Of a DNA stretch of 64,000 bases, positions 11,849 through 23,236 are shown one piece after another. The stretch's first letter is position 1. Every line of letters begins with the position of its first letter. Location: positions 4,413,001 to 4,477,000 of the forward strand of contig NC_090132.1 of NCBI RefSeq assembly GCF_040581485.1, given 5' to 3'. The position numbers and the translations under genes were made by a program. The notes under the pieces were generated by a model that was given only the letters and a program-made list of their open reading frames with translations, did not search any database and had not been told where the DNA came from. The DNA is from Linepithema humile. Its lineage: Eukaryota; Arthropoda; Insecta; Hymenoptera; Formicidae.

Positions 11849-13553
11849 CTGTGAATAATTTTGCATCATTAGAAATTGATAGATTAATTGAATGAAAATG
11901 AGTAAAAGAAAGAGTATTAATGTTCTCCGTATGATTAGAAATTCAATGAAATTTTCGCAACGTCATACAGTCATCGCGGTAAATGTTATCTCCTCTCTAT
12001 TGAGGTAAGTGTGCTTTCTCATTCGCAAGGTGATCATCGATGTTCGATGAGCACCGCATGCTCGATTAAATATTAATCATCAGTCAATGACATATTATGA
12101 TCATGTGTGAAAGTGGCGTGTTCGCCGAGAAATATTGGAGCAAAAGCGATTTGCGAGAATGAGTCTGCATCGTTCCTTACTTACTTCGAGCAGCGATTAC
12201 GGAGTCGCTCTTCGACGTGTATTAATTCGGGAGGTCCTGAGACTCGAAAGCAGCGTTAAATCCTCCCGAGCTAATCGATTGTGCTCTAACAACGAACTGT
12301 CGGAGGTGTGTAGCGCGAGGAGGATGAGTGCTCGAGATGGCACCATGGATGTTACGCGACTACCATATTCACTATCCGGGTCGTAAGTGTGTCTTAGATC
12401 CTACGAAAGGAGAGAATGGCGAATCCCTTCTCTCGAAGATGATTTTCCCTCTCGTTCGTCTTACGGCTCCGGGCTCTGTACTGCGGTATAGGTCATTGGC
12501 GGATGGGTTCATGGGAAATCGCGCATCTGATCCATCACGAATGAGGATCGAGGACTTCGAACAAACGGAGCGCAATACTTTTCATTCACGATTTAGAAGA
12601 AAATGATCGCTTTATTCTTGAAAGTACTCGCTGAAATGCTTGGCGTTTTCGAAAATTCTTGCTATCGGTTTGACTTTAACATTTTAGAAAAAATTACAAA
12701 GTGTTTTCAATGAGAAAAATACACAAAAGTGCTTCCTTTTTAACATGTTAATATTTTTGAAATTTTTAAACAAATATTAATTTTCTATACATTTATTATG
12801 CGATTATCTTTGATTATCTATTTTAAGATCTAGTTTGTGTTTATCTTTTTGCAATATCATTCTTTAGCATACAATTGTTCCATTTTAGTGTCATGTCATT
12901 GTCGCAAAAATATAAGATAAAGTTTCGACACTTCTAACATGTTAAAAAGATGAAAACTATCTTGATGATTGCGCGATTATTTTGTGTGGAAGGCGGTCTA
13001 CTTTACGACGCCAGCAAGCATAATTGCGTTTTTACGAGGTGACACCCGGCGTTTCTTTTTTGTTACCATACCGAGTGAAACTCATTTGAATTTAATAGCG
13101 TTGTAACAACACCGATTCTACGTCGGTTCGCAATTCATAGATATTGCATGCATATTTGCACGAAATGCAACGCTGTATGATTTTAAGACTAGTTTCTGAA
13201 TTTAATTATCTTGATGAAAATATTAATGAATTTTTACTTTATACTTTCGATTCTTGCCAATTTAGAACTATTTTTTGCTATAAAATGCTTATAAAGATAA
13301 TTATATAAAAATACAATTTACGAAAATAATGAATTATTAATATTATTATAAGGGAAATGTATATAGCAAATGAATATTAATGAAATATTGAATCACGCTG
13401 CATAAATTTCGGACGTAATTATTAGTCTTGATTAGTTTATCTCTTGTTTTATTAATTTAAAATTAAGTATTAAATTATAAGCTAAACACATAGTTACTGT
13501 AACTTTTTACAGAAATAATTATAAATTGTATGATGACATTTGCGTAAACTTAC
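11849..13553. other. intron or 5' flank of the yellow-h-like gene
   Basis: The acceptor cag at 11849-11851 (minus strand) shows that transcripts continue upstream of the ATG at 11846. Positions about 12120-12610 are GC-richer and open in several frames on the plus strand, but I recognise nothing in the products and no splice pattern. The rest is AT-rich. If the upstream exon is real, this is its 1.7 kb intron. Confidence 0.4.
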
Positions 13554-13773
13554 AACCTTTGCGCGACAAATCATGCTGTTGAAATGTTCTGTACTCCCGG
13601 AAGTCACGATAATACTTCGAGATAGAATCATCCCTAGTATTGCTGAGAGTATAATCAGGGGAGGCATAGAAATAGCCACTGGGTTGGCTCGTTCTCCTCG
13701 GAAGCATCCACAGTCGTCGGAATGATAACTCTCCGGCTCTCTCCACATCGATGCTTCTCTTCTTTCTCGTCAT
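13554..13773 (-). other. candidate upstream exon of the yellow-h-like gene
   Basis: On the minus strand an ATG at 13773-13771 opens 73 codons plus one base, ending at a strong donor (gtaagt) at 13553. One base is carried over, and the next acceptor at 11849 supplies the two bases needed to enter the yellow-h frame, giving a tyrosine before the methionine at 11846. Joined, the protein would have 626 residues and the hydrophobic leader would lie internally, like a signal anchor. The segment is basic and serine-rich with no recognised domain. A second frame of the same exon has a hydrophobic stretch but stops soon after splicing. It could equally be 5' untranslated sequence. Confidence 0.35.
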
Positions 13774-16700
13774 GGCATTTTACTCTTTCTCGTCTACAAA
13801 TAAGGCACAAGCATAATGCTATAAGCCGATTATGCGGAGATGATAATTAAGCTGTTAGGAAAGTCGCGATCGTTGATCTAACGGATCGGATAATCGTATT
13901 ATAGTTATAGACGGATTATAAACGCTGTCTTCGGAACGTTACATAAATGCAGAAAAAGCGAACAATTAATATTGTTACGTCAACATCGATTAATCTTGCA
14001 ATTAATTTAGAGATAGTTACGAATATACGGGAGATATGCATGTGATAAATGTCGAATAATTTATTATACGAACGACAATTATTTTTGGGTAATGAAAATT
14101 GTTTTTCGAAATTTTTATATAAATCACATATTAATTGAATAGAATTATATTTAATATAATCAATAATATAATATTGTTATTTACTAAAAAGTTTTTTTTT
14201 TAATATAGTAATAATACATATACATAAATGTGGCGCAAGTTATAATTTCTAGAACTCTAACACGACCAACCGTTGGCCTCTGTTTTTTCGTTCAGCAAAA
14301 TATCGTGGTAATTGCGTCAATGTCTCAATAATTTCATGGCTACGCATGCGGAATGTTACTTGATACAAAAACACACTTTGTCGACAAAACCATAATTTGT
14401 TTTTATGTACAGCAGGGAAAATAGGGAAGGTAAATCTGTACGCAATTATAAAATACATTTGTTATAAGTTGCTTTAGTAATTGTGAAATTAAAAGAAAGC
14501 TTTAAAAATCTATAAAAATTATCAGGAAATTAATTTCTAAATGACGGTTTTTATTAGTGATTTTAGAAATAATATCAATCTATTAAATAAAACTTTCTAT
14601 ATACGTATAATTTTTTTCACAATATATGTATATTTATAATTATTACAAGATTAAAATTTTTTAAACATTTACTTGTACCAATTCCGACATAAAAAAAATT
14701 CCGTTTGTGCAATTCACCTAAATTACAATAAGAATTGAAATTTATAACAGTTGTAGCAAGCGCGTAAATGTGAGTTTAATGATGTCTGCGATACAATTAT
14801 GATCATTAGTTCCATACGGCGTTTGCACATTTCTTCGATGACGCGACATTTCACGACTCAAGCTCACGGTCGTCGGTCGATACGCGCGCGTGTTCCTTCT
14901 CTCGCCGCTCACAACACGAGCGAATTCACGCTACCTGAAGTAGTATCGGCGCTTCGTTCCGATGACTCGTTCGGCAAGCGAAGCGAAACGCTCTTTTCGA
15001 TTTTAGCATAAATGCCACTTTCCACCGGAGATTAGGAATACTTTCCGCTTTCGCACTTGCTTCCTCCAACGGCCGGCGCCGAGCATTTCATAAGCGACGG
15101 CAGCGTTAATACCTCGGATACCGAAACTGTAATTAACAGTTTGTTAGATTTACAAACGATATGCAAATTCACAGGAATTTACGCGTTAAAGCTTCGATCA
15201 TCTTCGTAATTGTTTATTATTACTGTTATTATAAATTCACGATAAAAATTATCAATTTCGTTTAAGTAAACGTGTTATTAACGCATCACTCCTTTATATC
15301 GCACTGCGATATAATTATGCGCGAAATTAGTATAATTACTTAAAAACGCGATTACAGCAACCTGGTCAGAGCAACGCGCACTTGCTTCGGTACTCTTGCA
15401 ACGCGCACTGTGTCTATTTACTAAAGTTTCACGATATTTGTGCCCTTTACCGCACACCATCTCCATTTAAGCCCCCTCTCCGCCGATTCATTATTTCCTT
15501 CCGATTTAATCTTCAGCCATTCACCAACGAGTTATTAAGTACTAAAGATAGATGACTTATATGATTACCTTCGTCATATTTTGAAGATGCTATCGCCGAT
15601 TGCGATACATAATTTTGGAAAAAAGCTGATTTGCCAAGAATTTCTTTTATACGTACTTTATTAGATGTAACGTTATTTGCTGTATCTCTTGTTACATCTT
15701 GAACATCGCTCACTCGTAACGCTCGTTACGTGTGGACGCATGTTCTGCGAATAGTCTTATCGCCACATGCGAAAAGCATTGGAGAAACGTGTGTTTTTTT
15801 ATGGTTTGAAGGCAAAGACCGCGAAGAAAACCAATTTATTTTATTCTAGATAATTATATGTGTGGGACCTATTTTTGAAAAATCCATTCTTTATATTATT
15901 AATTGTGCACATTATTCATATAATAGCTATAGTATTTAAATATTGCGATAAATTAGCGGATATTTCTACATATGTTTCAAACAAAATATATGTTTAACTG
16001 AACAGGATAATTACTAATCTAATCTGATCTTTAACTTATTATACATTCGTCACGTCATTTTTTAAGTTGTTTGCTATTATTTACAGATATATGCGTTTGA
16101 AACAGTTAGGCCGTAACGCAATTTCCGCATCGTGTTACTTTTTCTTGTGAGTAACTTTCTTTTGAAACGCATTTGTGCATTAAGCGCTATTACACAAATG
16201 ATCGGAGTCTTGTAAGTTATCATATGTAAACATTGAGTGACGTTTTCATATTTTAATTTTAAATTATTATTCTTTTAATTCAAATATTTGAGAAAATATC
16301 TAACAAGAAGATAGCAAAAAATATAAAAAAACATTTTCAGCATATTAAACTATTGACACTTTGCATTTTTAAAACCAGAATTTTACTATTAATATAAAGC
16401 AACTTTAATAATGCATAACTTTTTTTTTAAGTTTTTATTATGTAGAATAATTAATATTTAATTACTAGAATTATTAAAATTTTTTCAAAGAGTGATCGTA
16501 TGTTGCATTATATATTAATGTTTCCAGTATTAATTCACGATCTTTAGAAAATTAAATAAATCATATCAATCATCTAATCTCTCGTTTCGATTTTAATTAA
16601 TAAATTTGATTTTTATCACTTTCTTAACTTACTGTGTGCAGCTCGCGCACAGTAACAGCTGTTAATTGAGCGATATTTGCTTTCATAATTCAGAAATTTA

Positions 16701-17092
16701 CTTCTGTGAAATTTAAAGTACCGGTCATAACTTTTTACATATGATCGAATATCACTCAAAGTTCTTGCTTCTGCTAGTGATTTCCCTTGATATTATTTTG
16801 ACGTCACTGGCAAATTGCAATCTTTTAGGATTGTAAACAATTCTTTGCAATCCAAAGTAAAACATTTTGATTTTCTTACATTAAATGTTTTTATTGACAA
16901 TATTTAAGAGAAAGAATGCAATTGACAAAAATTTATTATATAGAAAACTTTAATTTAGAAAATTTTCTTAAATAATTAATATATAAAAACATTAGAGTTT
17001 AAGACAAAGAAAAATAATTTAATTACTTAATTTTTTTTTATAAAAGTAGTGTAAAATTTTAATAATCAGCTTATAATTTTAAATTAACTTAC
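13774..17092. other. intergenic, no gene seen
   Basis: AT-rich DNA between the yellow-h-like gene and the decayed MRJP exon. Positions about 14800-15110 are GC- and CpG-richer and may be promoter sequence for the minus-strand gene to the left. I looked on the minus strand for companion exons of the decayed MRJP copy, especially the CDRLWVLD signature, and found none. Confidence 0.4.
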
Positions 17093-17253
17093 CGCGATTT
17101 TGTAAACGTGATATCATTGCAGTCATCTTTTTTGGTTCACTCCCAATTAGGATATGGTTGCAAAACAGAACCATCTGGACCAGTTTGTTTACTAACCACA
17201 TTTAAATTTGATGGCATTCCGTCAGCTCTTATAATAGTCACAAATGTTCCCGT
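17093..17253 (-). pseudogene. decayed MRJP/Yellow exon with in-frame stop
   Basis: On the minus strand an acceptor (cag at 17256-17254) opens a 161-bp exon that ends at a good donor (gtaagt after 17093). Its phase-0 translation has the family pattern of the exon that precedes the CDRLW signature: a FVTIIR strand, GMPSNLNVV, and QPYPNWE. The codon after PNWE is TGA at 17139-17137, where the family has TGG (tryptophan); this is a single-base nonsense change. Downstream, DDCNDIT resembles the usual DDC-G-I-T stretch. It corresponds to exon 2 of the MRJP-like gene at 22061-22242 but is clearly diverged from it. No flanking exons were found, so it is a relic of an additional MRJP-like copy, 2 kb from the intact gene. 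An assembly error at the stop is possible but would not explain the missing exons. Confidence 0.75.
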
Positions 17254-19199
17254 CTGACAACAATAAGTACATATATAGAATTATTGCATATTAATACAGA
17301 TACAGATTAATACAAATACAGATGATTTTGATTTTTAACAAGTTATATAAAAATCTCCCTTTTCGCTTCAAGAGAAAAGTCTTTTAAGATTTGCAGCGCA
17401 AAAATCAAATAATGATAGCAACCGCGTATTTAAAATTTCAATTCTTGTTTAAGTCTCTTTTCGATATTCACTATCAAAAAATTATAAAATATATATTTTT
17501 TAAAGAGTTTTAACGTAATGATAAAATTACTCAAAGCTTGAACAATGATAGTGTTGATAACATATTCACTTCAGAGCTTGTCATTTGATAAATAAGTTTA
17601 TTGCTTAGTGTTTATAGACAAGTGAATAAAACAAGTTTATAGGCAAATTGAGTATTAATGAAATAAAATTCATGTGTTTGCAATGAATTTATAATGGCGC
17701 GTTTCGTAAGAAAAATATACGCATTGAATTATTAGCATCTATATGAATATTTTTGCTCGTAAGAGCTGTAACAAAACTTCCTCGTAATAACTTAAACAGA
17801 GTCCAATAGGTAAAAATTGAACCCCTCCAAAAAAACATGTATACATTATTTATATATACATATAACTCTTTATGTTAATGATCTAATATTTACAATAGTT
17901 TATACTGAAGTATATTTGAAGGATTACAAACAGTACTGAAGTGTCAAATATTTGATCTTGGCTATAATGTTATAGGCCATAGAGTTGCATTCTCTTTCGA
18001 TCGTTAGTTTGTATTACGTCATCGTGACATATATAGATATTTAATTTTTTTTTACAATAGGAAGAAATATGCAATTTTTTCACATACCATTCCTTTGAGA
18101 AACTCTTCTCTTACTATTGAAATATTTGATTAGAAAGTGATTTTATTCTTTCTTTCTCATTCTACTCAGATTTATTCAGATGTCATCGTAACATTCGTTG
18201 AAGCTTTCACAACTGATTGACGCACAAACAATATTTTTTTAAGCAAATTATAATATTTGAGAAAAGAAATTTTACTCTGAAGTAATAGGCGAATTTTTAC
18301 TAATGTAAGTTTTCTTTTTTTTTTTGTCTTTTTATATGATCTAAGAAGAAAAATGTCAGAAATACAATTAATAAGACTAAAAAAAAGATACGGTTTGTCT
18401 AATAACATTTATAAAAATGGATGGATGATAATTTAAAATAAATTTTTATTTATCACACACACAATAGTCAAATTTATTAAATATGAAATTACCGATTTCA
18501 GTATTTGCAATTGGTATTATTTTATATTATTTTTAAATCATAAATAATTCATCAATTATTTTTTATTAATAGCAACATTTATTATACAGAGATGTAGATA
18601 CATGAAATGTATTATACAATAGTCGAGTCAAAAACGCATGCATACTGTGATACATATTGTTCATTATTTGCAACAACAATAAGAAAATATTTATTATGAA
18701 CGGTAAATATTTTTGTCCCGTGGTAGTGGCTGTCTTCAGCCACATGTGCTAATTAATTATTCTTAATGTAATTAATAAATATTCTTATTTATATATACCA
18801 CGGCACTAGGATGAATAATTGTAAATTAAAAAGCTTGCTGGCACCGCTGAGTAGTACGCTCGAACTGGTTTTTCGAGCTGATAAATTTTATTAAATTTTA
18901 CGAACATTACGAGCGGGCTATTCGTTCTTTACACGTATCAGAGAATCAGAGTACACGTAGTCTCGCGCATTTCTTTAATCGCGATTGATAAAGATAATGT
19001 AATCGACCGGTCTGAAACTGTAAACAGACTTTACGATTGAAGGAAAAAAGGATGGCCTGCTGAAAAATCTTGGGAATGAATACGATGAATACGGTGAGAA
19101 ATAATACTCTGCGAAGAAATTCGGATATTTGTACCACCAATCGGTAGACGTCGCTGTGCGGAAACGCGGAACGTCGAACTCCCCGCGGTGCCACGATCT
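17254..19199. other. intergenic, AT-rich, with small nested hairpin
   Basis: I see no coding exon. Around 18718-18803 an 8-bp inverted pair (CCGTGGTA at 18718-18725 and TACCACGG at 18796-18803) encloses a perfect 7-bp stem (GTGGCTG / CAGCCAC) with a four-base loop. It could be the ends of a very short mobile element or a chance structure. TTTATT motifs near 18890 could serve as poly(A) signals for the minus-strand gene ending at 19200. Confidence 0.4.
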
Positions 19200-22100
19200 T
19201 CATTTAGCGAACAGCGGCGGCCCGAAATTGCGATTGTGATCAAGATTGACCCCGCTGTTACCGTTACACTTGGTACCGCGAATCAACTCGTCCACGTAAC
19301 CGGCTTGTATCCGGAAATTCGTTTCGTTCGCACTCATGGTGCCGGCCATGAGCTTTTGGAATGACGATGTGAGAACCCATAACTCTTGACGGCCATTCTT
19401 CGCGGTGATGATCTGCAATTTAGTTGATTGATGTGTTGATTACGCACTACCATTTAGAAATCTTAGTACCAAATGCGGAAATAGATGAAAAGAAAAGATT
19501 ATTCTTCAATACTTAAATGAAAGGTCATGGCGCACCTTCATTCCAGACGGAAATTGCAGGGTGTCGGGATTGATGACAACAACTTCGGTATTGGTACCAC
19601 CGTATTCAGGATGCGTGAGACTGTTCCAACATCCAATAGCTAGATCTGATAAAAGACCGAAGAAGAGAACCCCGTTTTGATCCATAGCTTGAGCGGCCGA
19701 CTGCGATGACCTTTCCATAACGAATGGACGGAACGACCTTGGCACAGCATCGGAGTGCTCTCGAAAGAGGCTATAATTCCTATATATAACAAAGAGATGT
19801 CATTAAAATGATTTAAGAAACGCGACAAGAAAAGAATACGTTGCACAACGTTCAATTCATAGAAGTTTATTATTATTATACAATAAAAAGCGTTTATGCT
19901 TATTCAGAATCTATTAAAAAACATAAATCTATACTAATACAATTTAAAACAAAACATTTATAAATTCAAAGCACATAATCAGCATACATTACAATTTCTT
20001 TTCATTCTTTTGAATAAATACGTATTTAAAATGTCACGTATTTTCAGTAGAAACCACTCAGCACATATTCAGTTAACTTCAGTTTATCCTTAAATAAATA
20101 TTTATTTTCTCACCTGATGATGGAAGTGGGTACCCAACTTTCAACTTTGCTAGCCAAAGAGTGGAAATATAAGATTTTGTCGCCGTCCTGTTTCAACGGA
20201 CTCAAGGCGAGTCCCAGAATACCGTCCATTAGATCGAATGTGTCCCCCTTGATGTTGAACGTTCCATGGGGTGGATAAGGATGAAACAAATTGTTAGTGA
20301 TCCTCCAAGAGCGGGAATTACGATGATCGTAGACAAGCAATCCATATCCGGTTACATCTGCGATGTAGACAAATGTATCGTGACATCGGTTGCCGGTATC
20401 GCGGTTATCAACTACGAGTGTAACGAATAGAGAATCGTCCTTGAACTGCTCCTTGGGAAACTTGTACTGACTCAAGACCTTATTTGTTCGCAGCGAGAAT
20501 GACAGCAGTTGAGGCCGGCAGATCTGCCGATCCTCGACTTTGCCAGTGTCAAGAACCCATAATCTGTCGCATGAATCCACCTGCGATCATATATTTTTTC
20601 TGTATTTTAGTCTTTTTTTCTTTATTGAGTAGAAATCTTTGGTTTATAGGAAATCAACTTATCTCAAGTTTTACAACAAAAAATAATAATTGAAGTTCTA
20701 CCTGATATTCAGAGACAATTAAATTTTTAATTTGACTGGAATTTTATAGTTTAATTAATTATATATTTTATATTAATATATTTATTAATATTGTAACGTA
20801 ACATTAAATTTTTTAAAAATTTTTTACGACAAATTATTCACAGTATAAAGACGGTGTTACTTTCTTGAATTTCTTTATGTTTTTAAAATTTGTTGATTTA
20901 AACGATAATACTCTAATTTTGCATAAAATTAATATACAAATATTTTCAGATTTTATAGCTCACACATTTTTTGTAATAATCTACAAATTCTTTGTTAAAT
21001 TTGAAGTTGGTTTTTATCTTTCAATCAACGATTTGCAATATGCAGTTTTTTATTTTTACTTCACTGGAGATAGAGAGTTAATTAATCTCTATCTTCTTAT
21101 CTACATATTTTTCATGTTTATTCACATAGGAAGAATATCGTTGCAAATCAAGATCAATTATAGAACATGATACTAATGAATGGCTTTTGTATGCGCGTTG
21201 TTCGCGAAAAACTTTCTAAATACCGGATGTTTTGAAATACAATGTGCTCCGCTATGCATTACATATGTACTTTTGTGACTGACTTAATCCAATATTTCAA
21301 CAAAAATAAATTTTTTTTAAATGATAAAAATGATTTTTTACGAGAAATTAACATTTATTACGAATTTATATTTTTTAATGTGTAAAACTTTAGAAATTAC
21401 GTTTTTCTATAAGCAATTAATTAAAAAAAATGATTTTGTTTTATTTTTTATGAGAAATTACTTTTTATCGTTACTTACATCACGTTGATCATTATCACAT
21501 GTATGCTATAATGATCAACATACATAAATGCTATTATATATTTTGTGTTATAAATGTCGCGTAAATAAGAGAACTCTTGACAGTAAGTACGTGTCAAAAC
21601 TAAATTTATATTTTTACTTAGTCTTTATCAGTACGGAATAGTGATAACTATTGTTTTAAGAGCATCGTAAATAATGATAAGTTGGATAGTTAAGTAAACA
21701 CGTCATATTAAAAAATCTCAAAATACGCGTCTTTCGTAATGTTAACCTCTTGTAGTCAATGTTAACAATTATCGCAATTAATGTTGTATCACTTGCAAGA
21801 AATTCCTCGTATTTGTGTCTTTGGAATAATAATGACGTTATTTTCATTCTGTGTCATACTCTTACGCGGCGCGCATTTATCTTCGAATAAACATAGTGCG
21901 ATTTTCGAGATAATAAAATAGTCAGGAAGACTTTTAGCTTTAAGATTTATAGATCCGGTTGTAACAATAATTGTAGATGTAGTGACGTCTTATGTAGGTG
22001 TGATTTTACATTTGTCAATTTTTTCATTGATTTATTTCCAAGTTTAAAACTTTTTATTACCTGCATTCTCCATACACTGGTGATTCCATCGCAGTGTCCG

Positions 22101-23236
22101 AATGTCCTCACTATGTTCCATTCCCAGTTTGGATAGGGTGCAATTATCGGATTTCCCTCGGCAGAAACGTTATCCGTGACATAACCGAGAGTCACTGGAA
22201 CTCCGTTTTGAAATCTTGGTATCGAAACAAAGATCACAGATCCTTGTTTAGCTGCGTATTTATTAAATGGATTAAATATTAAAAGGTTGAAATTAATTTA
22301 CTTACAAAGCTATTTAAAAACTTTAAATTAAAAGCAGTTATTAGCTTTGCATATTTTTTATGATAAATTATAGTATTTTATTTTCTTTTATTTTCTCTGT
22401 TTTTAGATATTTTTTTCGAATAAAAAATATATTTACGTTTTTTAAAAAATATTATGGATGAAAACTAAATATAAAACCTACATTTGAATAAATTTTTATC
22501 TGAAAACAATTACATCAATCATTTATCAAGGCACACAAATTACATCAGTAATAAATCATAACATATAGTGTTAGAATTACTAGTCTTTTCGTATAATCAT
22601 AGTTAATGCGTAGAAACTATGCAAACATGCATTATCACAAAGAATTTTTATTACTCAAGAGGTTTCGTTACTCTTAAATTGCATAAATAAGGAAGAGAAT
22701 GACGTTCCGGCAATTGTTAAGGCCATAATCTGCCAATTATGTGATCTCGTATACTCTTCCATTGTAAGTTTTAATTATACGAATACATAAATTAATTAAT
22801 TTTTTTCAGAAAATAAGCGAATAATTGATATTTTCAATTAAATTTATGCATATTTTATAATGTTAATACGAAATAACAAATCAATCAAATAATGAATTAG
22901 TAAAAATAAAAGAAATATCGAAACATTTTTATTAATGACGATAGCAATAGATTTGTTTAACGATGAAGAACGGTTTGTCACTTCAAACGCTTTTATAATT
23001 TAAGAATAAAAGATGTGTTTAAAACCTTTGTGATAAAAATCCACGTCGAGTGGTAGCGGTGCGCCCGGAATGAAACGGCCCTCTAGTATAGCAAGATCTC
23101 TCGCATGCTTATTCGGGAAGGCAAACTCCAGTGCCTTCCAGGAATGTATACCCTTTAATTTTTCAATGCTGGCGCATCCCCCAAGAAGCAGGAACGGTAT
23201 AATAATACGTAACAACCGGGTTGGTTCAGACTTCAT
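19200..23236 (-). CDS. major royal jelly protein-like (MRJP-like) secreted protein
   Basis: Five minus-strand exons join in frame: 23026-23236, 22061-22242, 20114-20580, 19536-19779 and 19200-19412, giving 438 residues. Junction phases are 1, 0, 2 and 0. Residues 1-22 form a signal peptide (KSEPTRLLRIIIPFLLLGG). The MRJP domain follows: SVIFVSIPRFQNGVPVTLG, PYPNWEW, VDSCDRLWVLDTG at 132-144, DGILGLALSP, and a C-terminal ELWVLTSSFQ. Length and signature match MRJPs and MRJP-like proteins of ants and wasps (about 400-440 residues), and its place between yellow-h-like and yellow-e3-like genes is where MRJPs sit in Hymenoptera. Honeybee MRJPs are glandular food proteins; function outside bees is largely unknown. 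An acceptor-like ttacag lies just upstream of the ATG, so a non-coding first exon further upstream is likely. Confidence 0.85.

Noticed and set aside
12135..12606. Overlapping plus-strand frames of 80-90 codons
   Set aside because: No recognisable motif, no consistent splice sites, and the region is likely intron or 5' flank of the minus-strand yellow-h-like gene.
18080..18150. Possible preceding exon of the decayed MRJP copy (minus-strand VREEFLKG before a gtatgt donor)
   Set aside because: The resemblance to the MRJP first exon is too short, an in-frame stop lies just upstream, and it has no signal peptide.
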